DNA of 64,000 nucleotides from assembly GCF_900573885.1 (NCBI RefSeq), contig NZ_UPSE01000154.1, forward strand, positions 124,001-188,000. The letters run 5' to 3'. Positions 1 to 8,665 of this stretch are shown here, piece after piece. The number at the start of each line of letters is the position of its first letter. The stretch's first letter is position 1. A program made the position numbers and the translations under genes. The notes below the pieces were generated by a model. That model did no database searches and was not told the DNA's origin. It saw only the letters and a list, made by a program, of their open reading frames with translations. This DNA comes from Pseudomonas viridiflava. GTDB taxonomy: Bacteria; Pseudomonadota; Gammaproteobacteria; Pseudomonadales; Pseudomonadaceae.

Positions 1-530
1 GGCGTGTACAAGGCGAAGCCGCGGCCGCCTTGCACCAGATCAAAACTGTTGGAGAACACGGCTTTGCCCTGCGTCTTGGCCTGAAGGGCGAGCAGGTAAT
101 TCGGGTGGCCGGGCGTGAGCTGAAAGTTCATCGCCGCTTCATTGCCTTCCAAGGGCAGAATCCAGCGCAGGCGCATTGTCGAGTCTGCCCACTGGATGGC
201 TTGATATCCGCGAAAGTGCTCTAACGAGAAACGCGCTTCCAGCTCCCATTCCTGCTGGTTCAGGCGACCACGATGATTCCAGCGCTCGGCGAGGCGATAA
301 AGGTCCTGCGCCTGGGTGTTAAGGCTGCTTTCCAGCTGCCGGGTCAGCAGTCGCGCTTGCGCCGCGACGCGTTCGTTCGCATGGCTGCGCTCGATAGTCA
401 CCAGCTTTTGCCACAGCAGCAGGCTCGCGCCGAGCAGCGTCACAGCCAGCAACACCAAGGCGAAGCGAGCGCGCCACGCGGGGCGCGCGGTTGAAATCAA
501 CGTGGCGTTGGAGGAGCTGTCGTGTTCCAT
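1..530 (-). CDS. CHASE-domain membrane sensor, N-terminal part only
   Basis: My own reverse-strand translation from the ATG at 530 stays open to the window edge (176 codons). The first 20 or so residues are cytoplasmic, followed by one hydrophobic segment (about residues 22-40, FALVLLAVTLLGASLLLW) and a periplasmic region that reads like a CHASE domain, with a long amphipathic start, WNHRG and then FRGYQAIQWAD. CHASE domains sense small ligands and normally feed a histidine kinase, diguanylate cyclase or EAL domain. That output part lies outside the window, so the enzyme type is unknown. The gene starts 18 bp after the EVE gene on the same strand and could be cotranscribed with it. Domain call is from pattern recognition. 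Confidence 0.75.
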   Translation of the reverse strand, partial: MEHDSSSNATLISTARPAWRARFALVLLAVTLLGASLLLWQKLVTIERSHANERVAAQARLLTRQLESSLNTQAQDLYRLAERWNHRGRLNQQEWELEARFSLEHFRGYQAIQWADSTMRLRWILPLEGNEAAMNFQLTPGHPNYLLALQAKTQGKAVFSNSFDLVQGGRGFALYT

Positions 531-548
531 GCACCGTGTCCGTGTTGC

Positions 549-998
549 TTAATGCAGAGCGCAGATTGCCGCCCATTCGCTAGCACTGACAGGCATTACC
601 GAAAGCCGGCTGCCTTTCTTGACCAAGGGTAACTCGGCGAGGCCCGGAAGTTCACGCAGGGTCGCCAGCGGGATGACGCGGGCGAAAGCTTGCACAAACT
701 CGACGTCCAGCGCGCTCCAAGGGTTTTTATCGGCGCTGGCCTTGGCGTCGTAGTAATGGCTCTGCGGGTCGAGCGCCGTCGGATCGGGATAAGCAGAAGC
801 AATTATTCGGCCGATTCCGGCGATACCGGGTTCCGGGCAGCTTGAGTGATAAAAGAAAAACTGGTCGCCCACCGCCATGCTCCGCACGAAATTGCGCGCC
901 TGATAATTACGTACGCCATCCCAGCGGGCGCGGCCGAGACGCTGCAAGTCATGGATCGAAAGTTCTTCGGGTTCGGACTTCATCAGCCAGTGAGGCAT
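549..998 (-). CDS. EVE domain-containing protein
   Basis: The 149-aa product starts MPHWLMKSEPEEL and contains WDGVRNYQARNF and the GDQFFFYHSS stretch typical of EVE domains. These PUA-like folds bind modified bases in DNA or RNA; most bacterial stand-alone copies have no proven substrate. An upstream in-frame extension to 1196 has no family-like sequence, so the ATG at 998 is preferred and gives the usual family length of about 150 residues. The gene is followed at 18 bp by the CHASE gene. It is a cytoplasmic protein with no signal peptide. Confidence 0.9.
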   Translation of the reverse strand: MPHWLMKSEPEELSIHDLQRLGRARWDGVRNYQARNFVRSMAVGDQFFFYHSSCPEPGIAGIGRIIASAYPDPTALDPQSHYYDAKASADKNPWSALDVEFVQAFARVIPLATLRELPGLAELPLVKKGSRLSVMPVSASEWAAICALH

Positions 999-1199
999 GA
1001 ACTTTGCTCTTCGGTTGTGGATGACAACAATGTGGGCATTTGCCCTTGAATACGCGACCGCCGGTTGGCGTCGTAATTGCACACGCGGACACCATGCAGG
1101 ACAATGCCGCCCTGCTGAATGTACCGCTGCCGGACGACCCAAGAACAAAAAATGTCGCCGGCCATCGTGCGAAATTTGCCTGGAAGGGGGAGGCAATCG

Positions 1200-1334
1200 A
1201 TGAAGAAACGTAAACCAGATTTGTTGTGGGTATTGGTTATTTTGTTTGGCCTGGGCGTCGTGACCACGGGTTACACCCAGAGCCTGTGGGACCGTCAGAA
1301 CGAGGCTCCCGTCACGTTATCGCAGCAGCCTTAA
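1200..1334 (+). CDS. small single-span membrane protein (44 aa)
   Basis: The 44-aa product has a basic start (MKKRKPD), one hydrophobic helix (about residues 8-24) and a short polar tail. A strong Shine-Dalgarno, AGGGGGAGG, lies at 1184-1195 just before the ATG, which supports real translation. Its TAA overlaps the TAA of the convergent 5-FCL gene (1331-1334). No function is recognised. The positive-inside rule would place the N terminus in the cytoplasm. Confidence 0.6.
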   Translation: MKKRKPDLLWVLVILFGLGVVTTGYTQSLWDRQNEAPVTLSQQP

Positions 1335-1975
1335 GTCTGCTCGCCGGGGTCTGTGGTCGCCGTGTTCAGCGCGGCGCCCGCATACCAAGCCTGGTCCGTC
1401 ACCGTGGCATGCAACATCACATCCCAACTGGCCAATGCCAGGCGATCCACTTTCTGACACTCGTGAGCCAGGCCCAATAATGTCGGCTTGTGCCAATTTT
1501 TGCGCGTTTGCAAATACGCCAGGCTGCGGTCGTAAAAACCCCCGCCCATTCCCAGGCGTCCGCCTTCTACGTCAAAGCCCACCAGCGGCAGCATGATCAA
1601 GTCCAGCGTCCATGCCTTGCGCTGACGACCGCGATTGGCCATGGGCTCGGCGATGCGGAAACGGTTAGGGCGCAGACGCTCGCTCGCGCGCACGCGTTGA
1701 AACACCATTTTGGTTCGCGGCCATGCACTGAGAACGGGCAAATAGGTAGCCTTGCCGCGCCGTTGTGCGGCGCGCAGCAAGGGTCGCGGGTCTATTTCGC
1801 CATCGGCCGGCAAGTACAAGGCGATATGCCGCGCGCGACGAAACAAGGGGTGCTGAGCCAATTGGCGATAGAGGTTTTCGCTGGCGGCGCGTTGAGCGCT
1901 GGCGCTGAGGGCGCGACGGGTTTTGCGCAGTAAGCGACGAAGTTGCGGGCGGGAAAGAGATGCGGCGCTCAGCAT
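1331..1975 (-). CDS. ygfA: 5-formyltetrahydrofolate cyclo-ligase
   Basis: The 214-aa protein converts 5-formyl-THF to 5,10-methenyl-THF using ATP, a one-carbon recycling step in the cytoplasm. The family motifs are visible: the basic N-terminal helix with RxxLRxxRRALS, the ALYLPADGEIDPRPLL segment, and the C-terminal glycine-rich nucleotide-binding loop LGMGGGFYDR. It lies directly downstream of 6S RNA on the same strand, the classic ssrS-ygfA arrangement of gammaproteobacteria, so it is probably cotranscribed with the 6S precursor. Confidence 0.95.
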   Translation of the reverse strand: MLSAASLSRPQLRRLLRKTRRALSASAQRAASENLYRQLAQHPLFRRARHIALYLPADGEIDPRPLLRAAQRRGKATYLPVLSAWPRTKMVFQRVRASERLRPNRFRIAEPMANRGRQRKAWTLDLIMLPLVGFDVEGGRLGMGGGFYDRSLAYLQTRKNWHKPTLLGLAHECQKVDRLALASWDVMLHATVTDQAWYAGAALNTATTDPGEQT

Positions 1976-2054
1976 GGGATGCTGGCTGCGGTGCGCAGGC
2001 GCGAACCGGTAGAAGCGGCATGGCTCAACAGTGTGAGCAGTGCGCTAGAAAACA

Positions 2055-2234
2055 AGACCCCCCGGCGTGCCGCTGTCGGTTTAGCCCTTGAACCCGAAAG
2101 TTCAAGGTGGAGGTTGCAGGGAGCGTTAAGGCTTTCCGTCAGGCGGACATGCACACCGGCTCCAACTGGCAACCCCCGGGTTTGTGCGTATCGGCTCAGG
2201 GACATCACCGACTGGCGCACACTCCAGGGAGCGG
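2055..2234 (-). ncRNA. ssrS: 6S RNA
   Basis: The reverse strand between zapA and ygfA carries the Pseudomonas-type 6S sequence: a 5' strand with CCCTGGAGTGTGCGCC, the conserved CCCTGAGCCGATACGCAC, a GGTGTGCATGTCCGCCTGA segment, and a closing hairpin TTGAAC-TTTCGG-GTTCAA at about 2085-2105. The bases near 2215 and 2065 pair to close the long helix that mimics an open promoter and holds sigma70 RNA polymerase. The ends are estimated from the promoter and from known 6S length (about 180 nt) and may be off by 10 nt or so. Confidence 0.9.
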
Positions 2235-2239
2235 GGGGC

Positions 2240-2245
2240 AGTATA
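2240..2245 (-). promoter_or_regulatory. -10 element of the 6S RNA promoter
   Basis: On the reverse strand the hexamer TATACT matches the sigma70 -10 consensus in five of six positions and lies 6-8 bp before the expected 6S 5' end. A clear -35 was not assigned; it would fall inside the end of zapA. Confidence 0.6.
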
Positions 2246-2266
2246 CCCCAATCCGCCGCTCTGCAA

Positions 2267-2578
2267 TCAGCTATGGCTGCTGTCCTGATCGGTGGCCAGG
2301 GCGCCATCGACTCGCTCAAGCAAGTCACGCACATGGGCGCGGGTGGAGCTGACGTCCTGATCGAGGCGCTGCTGTTTATGCAGCAGGTCGTGAGTAATGT
2401 TGAGGGCGGCCATAACGGCAACGCGGTCTGCGCCGATGACTTTTCCCCCGCTGCGGATCTCACGCATCTTGCCATCCAGGTAACGCGCAGCGCTTTCGAG
2501 GTTGGCGCGTTCGTCCGCCGGACAGGCGATGCAATAGTCTTTATCGAGGATGTGAACGGTAACGGTGTTCGAGGTCAT
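2267..2578 (-). CDS. zapA: cell division protein ZapA
   Basis: The 103-aa protein begins MTSNTVTVHILDKDY, then CPADERANLESAARYLD and the helix RVAVMAALNITHDLL, followed by a C-terminal coiled coil. These are the ZapA hallmarks: a small globular head that binds FtsZ and a coiled coil that drives tetramer formation and bundling of FtsZ filaments at the division ring. Its ATG overlaps the stop of the upstream coiled-coil gene by one base (TAATG), so translation is coupled. 6S RNA follows directly. Confidence 0.95.
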   Translation of the reverse strand: MTSNTVTVHILDKDYCIACPADERANLESAARYLDGKMREIRSGGKVIGADRVAVMAALNITHDLLHKQQRLDQDVSSTRAHVRDLLERVDGALATDQDSSHS

Positions 2579-2784
2579 TAGTCCTGCTCCAGGGCTTTGA
2601 GGCGCGAAATCATCGATTCGACCTTATGCCGGGCCATTTCGTTCTTTTCGATCAGATGGGCGCGCTCTTCGCGCCACGCCTGCTCGCTTGCGCGCAGGGC
2701 GCGGTTGTCGGCTTTGAGCTGCTCGACGCGCTGAATAAGCAGTTCCAGCTTGATGGTAAGCGCGTGCAGATCGGCGTCTTCCAT
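2578..2784 (-). CDS. TIGR02449-family coiled-coil protein
   Basis: This 68-aa protein is nearly all heptad-like helix (LELLIQRVEQLKADNRALR and onward) and matches the conserved small gene that precedes zapA in pseudomonads (TIGR02449). By length and coiled-coil content it resembles ZapB, so a role as a ZapA partner at the division site is a fair inference but is not shown by the sequence. It is translationally coupled to zapA through a TAATG overlap. Confidence 0.85.
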   Translation of the reverse strand: MEDADLHALTIKLELLIQRVEQLKADNRALRASEQAWREERAHLIEKNEMARHKVESMISRLKALEQD

Positions 2785-2964
2785 GGGCTCTCGCTAGGGC
2801 ATGTGTGGTGCGTGTAATGGAGTATCGAAGTGGCGAAACTATATCGGAAGGCGCAGGCAGCGGTACAAACCAGTTAATACCGGCCAATGGTTTTGCCGCG
2901 CTTGCCGGTGCTAGGATACAAGGCCTCCATTCTAGTCATTGCGCCCTCTGGCGCCTAGTTGCCA

Positions 2965-3522
2965 ATGCCCACTCAAAATTCCCCGTATAGCGCTTTCGCC
3001 ACCCTGCTCGCCAGCAGCGGTCAACCTGTTTCGCCTGCCGAACTGCACGGCCTGCTGCTCGGTCGCAGCTGCGCCGGCGCCGGCTTCGAGACTGACGCCT
3101 GGCTGGTCGACGCCGCCGACCTGTTCACCGCCGAGCCGCAAGACAACATCAAGGCCGCGCTGATCGGTCTGCAGGAAATGGTCAAAGCCGAACTCACTGG
3201 TGAAGACATTGCCGTCGTTCTGCTGTTGCCTTCCGACGACGCGCCGCTGGCCGAACGCGCTGCGGCAATGGGCCAGTGGTGCCAGGGTTTTCTCGCCGGT
3301 TTCGGTCTGACGGCCCGCGACGCCGCGTTGAGCAGCGAGGCTATGGAAGTGTTGCAAGACCTCGCCGCCATCGCCCAGGTGCAAGAAGCGCTGGAAGAAT
3401 CCGAAGACGGCGAAAACGACTATATGGAAGTGATGGAATACCTGCGCGTCGCGCCGTTGCTGCTGTTCACCGAATGCGTGAAACCGGCCGCGCCCGCTGC
3501 GCCGAAGCCATCGCTGCACTGA
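2965..3522 (+). CDS. UPF0149 (YecA/YgfB) family protein
   Basis: The 185-aa protein has the UPF0149 layout: a helical N terminus ([27 protein letters not shown]), an acidic central region with FLAGFGL, and the conserved DLAAIAQVQ...[17 protein letters not shown] tail. Function is not established for the family; E. coli YgfB sits in the same pepP-ubiH-ubiI context. A TTG six bases upstream (2959) is in frame, but the ATG at 2965 gives the usual start. It is the first gene of the run to ubiI. Confidence 0.9.
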   Translation: MPTQNSPYSAFATLLASSGQPVSPAELHGLLLGRSCAGAGFETDAWLVDAADLFTAEPQDNIKAALIGLQEMVKAELTGEDIAVVLLLPSDDAPLAERAAAMGQWCQGFLAGFGLTARDAALSSEAMEVLQDLAAIAQVQEALEESEDGENDYMEVMEYLRVAPLLLFTECVKPAAPAAPKPSLH

Positions 3523-3558
3523 TTTTCGTCCCAGACTTTTGACCAGATGAGCCCGTCC

Positions 3559-4893
3559 ATGATCAGCATCCCCAAGTCGGAATACGCTCGTCGGCGCAAG
3601 GCGCTGATGGCGCAGATGGAACCCAACAGCATCGCCATCCTGCCGGCCGCGCCCGTGTACATCCGCAATCGCGATGTCGAGCATGTGTACCGTCAAGACA
3701 GCGACTTCCAATACCTCAGCGGCTTTCCTGAACCGGAAGCGGTGATCGCCCTGATCCCCGGCCGCGAGCATGGCGAGTACGTGTTGTTCTGCCGCGAGCG
3801 CGATCCTGAGCGAGAGTTGTGGGACGGCCTGCGCGCCGGGCAGGACGGCGCCATCAGCACCTATGGTGCAGACGATGCGTTCCCCATTGGCGACATCGAC
3901 GAAATTCTGCCCGGCCTGATTGAAGGCCGTGACCGCGTGTATTACGCCATGGGCACCAATCAGGAATTCGACCGGCACCTGATGGAGTGGATCAACGTCA
4001 TCCGCTCCAAGGCACGCCAGGGCGCCCAGCCGCCAAACGAATTCGTGGCGTTGACCCACCTGCTGCACGACATGCGTCTGTACAAGTCCGCCAACGAAGT
4101 GAAAGTGATGCGAGAGGCGGCGCAAATCTCGTCGCGTGCCCATATCCGTGCCATGCAAGCCAGCCGCGCGGGCCTGAGCGAGTACCACCTTGAAGCCGAG
4201 CTGGATTACGAATTCCGTAAAGGCGGTGCGAAAATGCCGGCCTATGGCTCCATCGTTGCCGCCGGCCGCAACGCCTGCATCCTGCATTACCGCGAGAACG
4301 ACGCGCCGCTTAAAGATGGCGACCTGGTGCTGATCGATGCCGGCTGCGAAATCGACTGCTACGCCAGCGACATTACCCGCACGTTCCCGGTCAGCGGCAC
4401 GTTCTCGCCAGAACAGAAAGCCATCTATGAGCTGGTGTTGAAATCCCAGGAAGCCGCGTTCGCCGCCATCGGCCCCGACAAGCATTGGAACGAAGCTCAC
4501 GAGGCCACGGTGCAGGTCATCACCGCCGGCCTGGTTGAACTCGGCCTGCTGGAAGGCGATGTCGATGAGCTGATCGCCAGCGAGGCCTACAAAGCGTTTT
4601 ATATGCACCGCGCCGGTCACTGGCTGGGCATGGATGTTCATGACGTCGGCGACTACAAAGTCGGCGGCGAATGGCGCGTGCTGGAGCCTGGCATGGCGCT
4701 GACCGTTGAGCCGGGCATCTATATCGCCATAGACAACCAGAACGTGGCGAAGAAATGGCGCGGCATCGGCGTGCGCATTGAAGACGACGTGGTGGTGACC
4801 AAAACCGGCTGCGAAATCATCACGAAAGACGCGCCGAAAACCGTGGCCGAAATCGAAGCCTTGATGGCCGCTGCTCGCGTGCAGGCGGCGTGA
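3559..4893 (+). CDS. pepP: Xaa-Pro aminopeptidase PepP
   Basis: This cytoplasmic metallopeptidase removes N-terminal residues that precede proline. The two-metal 'pita-bread' ligands are all visible: Asp in LIDAGCE, Asp in SDITRTF, His in HRAGHWLG, Glu in LTVEPGIY and Glu in GVRIEDDV. From the ATG at 3559 the product is 444 aa, close to E. coli PepP (441); an ATG at 3547 would add four residues (MSPS). It overlaps ubiH by 4 bp (GTGA), so the two are coupled. Confidence 0.96.
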   Translation: MISIPKSEYARRRKALMAQMEPNSIAILPAAPVYIRNRDVEHVYRQDSDFQYLSGFPEPEAVIALIPGREHGEYVLFCRERDPERELWDGLRAGQDGAISTYGADDAFPIGDIDEILPGLIEGRDRVYYAMGTNQEFDRHLMEWINVIRSKARQGAQPPNEFVALTHLLHDMRLYKSANEVKVMREAAQISSRAHIRAMQASRAGLSEYHLEAELDYEFRKGGAKMPAYGSIVAAGRNACILHYRENDAPLKDGDLVLIDAGCEIDCYASDITRTFPVSGTFSPEQKAIYELVLKSQEAAFAAIGPDKHWNEAHEATVQVITAGLVELGLLEGDVDELIASEAYKAFYMHRAGHWLGMDVHDVGDYKVGGEWRVLEPGMALTVEPGIYIAIDNQNVAKKWRGIGVRIEDDVVVTKTGCEIITKDAPKTVAEIEALMAAARVQAA

Positions 4894-6110
4894 GCGCGTC
4901 GGTGAATAGCGGGCGCGCCCAGCTCGCAATCATTGGTGGCGGCCTGGTCGGTGCCAGCCTGGCGCTGGCCCTGCAAGCCGGCGCCAAGGCGCGGGGCTGG
5001 TCGATTGTGCTGATCGAGCCGTTCGCCCCCGGCGACACCTATCAGCCAAGCTACGACGCCCGTTCTACCGCGCTGTCTTACGGCACCCAGCAAATTTACC
5101 AGCGCTTGGGCATCTGGCCGAAAGTGGCCGAGCGCGCCGAAGCGATTCTGCATATTCACGTCTCCGACCGTGGGCGTTTTGCGGCCGCACGATTGAGCGC
5201 TGAAGAAGAGGGCGTACCGGCCCTGGGCTATGTCGCTGAAAACGCCTGGCTCGGGCACTGCCTCTGGCAAGCGCTGGATCCCAATGTGGTGAGCTGGCGC
5301 TGCCCTGCCGAAGTTGTCGCCATGCAAGCGGTCGATCTTGACGACGGCCGCAGTGGCTATCGACTCACACTCAACGACGAAACGCTGGTGGACTGTGACC
5401 TCGCGGTTCTGGCCGATGGCGGCCGCTCCCGCCTGCGCGAACAGTTGGGCGTCACCGTGAATACCACCGAATACGAGCAAAGCGCGCTGATCGCCAATAT
5501 CAGCATCGGCCAGCCCCACGGTGGCCAGGCGTTCGAGCGCTTTACTGACGAAGGCCCAATGGCGCTGCTGCCGCTTTCCGACAACCGCAGCGCGCTGGTG
5601 TGGACCCGTCAGGGCGACGACGCTCAGCGCCTGCTGGCACTGGACGACCGGGCCTTTCTCGCCGAGTTGCAGAACACCTTTGGTTACCGCCTTGGCGCAT
5701 TGCGCAAGGTTGGTGCGCGACACGTGTATCCGCTGGCGCTGGTCGAAGCGCAGGAACAAGTGCGCCCGCATCTGGTCATTCTTGGCAACGCCGCACACAG
5801 CCTGCACCCCATCGCCGGGCAGGGTTACAACCTGGCCTTGCGTGACGTACAAGCGCTGGCCGAAGTGCTGCTCGCGGGCCCGGATGTGCCGGGCGATTTC
5901 GCGTCGTTGCAGCGGTACTACAGCCGGCAGCAACTGGATCAGAGCCTGACGGTCGGCTTTTCCGACCGCGTCACGCGCCTGTTCAGCACCGCCGAACCGC
6001 TGCTGGCCACCGGCCGCAATCTGGGCCTGCTGGGCCTCGACATGCTGCCGCCGGCCAAGCGCTGGTTTGCTCGGCAAGCCATGGGCATCGGCACCCGCAG
6101 CAACGGTTGA
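4890..6110 (+). CDS. ubiH: 2-octaprenyl-6-methoxyphenol hydroxylase UbiH
   Basis: The 406-aa FAD-dependent aromatic monooxygenase acts in ubiquinone ring hydroxylation. It shows the N-terminal dinucleotide fold IIGGGLVGASLAL, the central LADGGRSRLR (DG motif), and VILGNAAHSLHPIAGQGYNLALRD, where Asn replaces the first Asp of the GD box as in E. coli UbiH. It starts with GTG at 4890 inside the last codons of pepP. The neighbouring ubiI-like gene is a paralogue with the same fold. Confidence 0.95.
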   Translation: MSASVNSGRAQLAIIGGGLVGASLALALQAGAKARGWSIVLIEPFAPGDTYQPSYDARSTALSYGTQQIYQRLGIWPKVAERAEAILHIHVSDRGRFAAARLSAEEEGVPALGYVAENAWLGHCLWQALDPNVVSWRCPAEVVAMQAVDLDDGRSGYRLTLNDETLVDCDLAVLADGGRSRLREQLGVTVNTTEYEQSALIANISIGQPHGGQAFERFTDEGPMALLPLSDNRSALVWTRQGDDAQRLLALDDRAFLAELQNTFGYRLGALRKVGARHVYPLALVEAQEQVRPHLVILGNAAHSLHPIAGQGYNLALRDVQALAEVLLAGPDVPGDFASLQRYYSRQQLDQSLTVGFSDRVTRLFSTAEPLLATGRNLGLLGLDMLPPAKRWFARQAMGIGTRSNG

Positions 6111-6156
6111 ATTCTTTTTCTGGCGGCCGATAGCCGCCCACGCATAGGCCCACAGC

Positions 6157-7383
6157 ATGGAAATGCGAGCAGATTTGGTAATAGTCGGGGCCGGTATGGT
6201 CGGCAGTGCGCTGGGTTTGGCGCTGCAACACAGCGGTCTGAATATCCTGCTGATCGATGGCAGTCCACTTAGCGTAAAACCGTTCGACCACGGCGCTGCG
6301 TTCGAGCCGCGCGTCAGTGCGTTGTCCATGGCCAGCCAGCGGATTCTTGAACGTGTCGGCGCCTGGTCGGGTATCGAAGCCCGACGCACCAGCCCTTACG
6401 GCGACATGCAGGTGTGGGACGGTTCCGGCACTGGCCAGATCCATTTCTCCGCCGCCAGCGTGCACGCTGACGTGCTCGGCCATATCGTCGAAAACCGCGT
6501 GATTCAGGATGCCTTGCTGGAGCTCCTGCACGACGCCGATATCGGTCTGCTGGCCGACGCGCGCCTCGAGCAACTGCGCCATTCTGGCGACGATTGGCTG
6601 CTGACACTCGCCGATGGTCGTTCGGTGCGTACGCCGCTGGTGATTGCTGCCGACGGCGCCAATTCGGCGGTACGGCGTCTGGCCGGTTGCGCCACCCGCG
6701 AATGGAATTACCTGCACCACGCCATCGTCACCAGCGTGCGCTGCAGCCAGCCGCACCAACGCACCGCCTGGCAGCGTTTCACCGATGACGGCCCGCTGGC
6801 CTTCTTGCCGTTGGCCCGTGACGGCGCGCCTGAGGAGTGGTGCTCCATCGTCTGGTCGACCACGCCGGAGCAGGCGGAACGCCTGATGGCGCTGGACGAC
6901 GAAGCGTTCCGCACAGAGCTGGGCAAAGCGTTCGAGTGGCGCCTGGGTCAGGTGCTGGAGGTTGACCCGCGCCTGTGCATTCCGCTGCGCCAACGTCACG
7001 CCAAACGCTACGTTGAACCCGGCTTGGCGCTGATCGGCGATGCCGCGCACACCATTCATCCGCTGGCGGGGCAGGGCGTGAATCTTGGCTTCCTGGACGC
7101 CGCCGTATTGGCCGAAGTGCTGCTGCATGCCGTCGAGCGGGGCGAAAGCCTCGCCGATACCCGCGTGCTCAGCCGCTTTGAACGCCGCCGGATGCCGCAT
7201 AACCTGGCGATGATGGCGGCGATGGAAGGGTTCCAGCGCTTGTTCCAGGCCGACCCGCTGCCGATTCGCTGGCTGCGCAACAGTGGTTTGAATCTGGTGG
7301 ACGGCCTGGCTGAAGGCAAGGCGCTGTTCGTGCGCCAGGCGCTGGGCTTGTCGGGCGATCTTCCGGCCTTAGCCAGGGCCTGA
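6157..7383 (+). CDS. ubiI: UbiI/VisC-family FAD monooxygenase
   Basis: The 408-aa flavoprotein has VIVGAGMVGSALGLALQ at the N terminus, AADGANSAVRRLAG (DG motif) in the centre and ALIGDAAHTIHPLAGQGVNLGFLD near the C terminus. This makes it a UbiH/UbiF/UbiI-type aromatic hydroxylase; position after ubiH matches visC/ubiI, which introduces the C5 hydroxyl of ubiquinone. Sequence alone does not separate UbiI from UbiF, so the symbol rests on context. Only a weak ribosome site precedes the ATG, 46 bp after ubiH. Confidence 0.88.
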   Translation: MEMRADLVIVGAGMVGSALGLALQHSGLNILLIDGSPLSVKPFDHGAAFEPRVSALSMASQRILERVGAWSGIEARRTSPYGDMQVWDGSGTGQIHFSAASVHADVLGHIVENRVIQDALLELLHDADIGLLADARLEQLRHSGDDWLLTLADGRSVRTPLVIAADGANSAVRRLAGCATREWNYLHHAIVTSVRCSQPHQRTAWQRFTDDGPLAFLPLARDGAPEEWCSIVWSTTPEQAERLMALDDEAFRTELGKAFEWRLGQVLEVDPRLCIPLRQRHAKRYVEPGLALIGDAAHTIHPLAGQGVNLGFLDAAVLAEVLLHAVERGESLADTRVLSRFERRRMPHNLAMMAAMEGFQRLFQADPLPIRWLRNSGLNLVDGLAEGKALFVRQALGLSGDLPALARA

Positions 7384-7550
7384 GCCACTCCTGAATAGCG
7401 GTGCTGTTGCACAGTCGATGGCACCGCGGTTCCGCGATCACCTTTCAGCCGCGCCCCTCACTCGCAACATTCCGACACACCTCGAGCGCCGGTCGCTAAC
7501 TGAGGTTCACTATCATTTGCGACCTTCTGGTTTTTACGAGGACTTTGCCC

Positions 7551-8549
7551 GTGCAGATTCGCCGCACCTTTTTCTCCTTGCTGGTACTGATGGGCGCCGC
7601 AACCGCGCAAGCCGCCGATGAAGTGGTGGTTTATTCCTCGCGCATCGACGAGTTGATCAAACCGGTGTTCGACGCCTACACCGCCAAAACCGGCGTGAAG
7701 GTCAAGTTCATCACCGACAAGGAAGCGCCGCTGATGCAGCGCATCAAGGCCGAAGGCAGCAATGCCACTGCCGACCTGCTGCTCACCGTCGACGCCGGCA
7801 ACCTCTGGCAAGCCGAAAACATGGGCATCTTGCAGCCCTTCGACTCGCCGGTTATCGACGCCAACATCCCCAGCCAATACCGTTCTTCCACCGACAGCTG
7901 GACCGGCTTGTCGCTGCGCGCGCGCACCATCGCCTATGCCACTGACCGGGTAAAACCGGAAGAGCTTTCAACCTACGAAGCGCTGGCGGGAAAAGAGTGG
8001 GAAGGGCGCTTGTGTCTGCGTACAGCGAAAAAGGTCTACAACCAATCGCTGACCGCCACGCTGATCGAAACCCACGGCGCAGCCAAAACCGAAGAAATTC
8101 TCAAGGGCTGGGTGAACAACCTGTCCACTGACGTGTTCTCCGATGACATCGCCGTGCTGCAAGCCATCAATGCAGGGCAGTGCGACGTCGGCATCGTCAA
8201 CACCTACTACTACGGTCGCCTGCACAAGCAAGACCCGAGTCTGGCCGTGAAACTGTTCTGGCCGAACCAGGGCGACCGTGGCGTGCACGTGAACCTGTCC
8301 GGCATCGGCCTGACCCAACATGCGCCGCACCCGGCCGCTGCCAAAGCGCTGGTTGAGTGGATGACCGGCCCGGAAGCGCAGGCGATATTTGCCGGCGTGA
8401 ACCAGGAGTATCCGGCCAACCCGAGCGTGAAGCCGTCGGATGAGGTGGCGAGTTGGGGGGCGTTCAAGGCCGATACCATTGCGGTTGAAGTCGCGGGCAA
8501 GCGTCAGGCGGAAGCGATTAAATTGATGGACCGCGCTGGCTGGTATTAA
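7551..8549 (+). CDS. Fe3+ ABC transporter periplasmic binding protein (FbpA-like)
   Basis: A GTG at 7551 preceded by ACGAGGAC at 7537 starts a 332-aa product with a clear signal peptide ([20 protein letters not shown], cleavage before ADEVVVYSS). The mature start VVVYSSR and the iron-ligand tyrosine cluster NTYYYGRL are typical of FbpA/FutA ferric-binding proteins. It delivers ferric iron to a membrane permease, here encoded 116 bp downstream after a REP. No ATPase gene is adjacent. A TTG at 7545 would add two residues and is less likely. Confidence 0.9.
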   Translation: MQIRRTFFSLLVLMGAATAQAADEVVVYSSRIDELIKPVFDAYTAKTGVKVKFITDKEAPLMQRIKAEGSNATADLLLTVDAGNLWQAENMGILQPFDSPVIDANIPSQYRSSTDSWTGLSLRARTIAYATDRVKPEELSTYEALAGKEWEGRLCLRTAKKVYNQSLTATLIETHGAAKTEEILKGWVNNLSTDVFSDDIAVLQAINAGQCDVGIVNTYYYGRLHKQDPSLAVKLFWPNQGDRGVHVNLSGIGLTQHAPHPAAAKALVEWMTGPEAQAIFAGVNQEYPANPSVKPSDEVASWGAFKADTIAVEVAGKRQAEAIKLMDRAGWY

Positions 8550-8551
8550 AA

Positions 8552-8616
8552 GCATCGCGGCTAAAGCCGCTCCTACAGGATTAGCGTCTTCTGTAGGAGC
8601 GGCTTTAGCCGCGATC
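8552..8616. repeat. REP pair (GGAGCGGCTTTAGCCGCGA type)
   Basis: Two inverted copies of the core GCGGCTTTAGCCGC are separated by about 16 bp, forming a long hairpin between the iron binding protein gene and its permease. The same core recurs near 17.8, 26.7, 49.9, 54.4-54.7 and 58.6 kb and matches the REP pairs next to the RAYT gene at 53.9 kb. It may act as an mRNA stabiliser or attenuator between the two genes. Confidence 0.9.
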
Positions 8617-8665
8617 CCTGTAAACGTATAGTTGCGCCCCTACTCCATTCCCACCAGGCTCATCC

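Noticed and set aside
2932..4929. 665-codon open frame on the reverse strand over pepP
   Set aside because: It is antisense to a clear pepP gene with full motifs, and its composition (His/Arg/Val-rich) is that of a GC-rich shadow frame.
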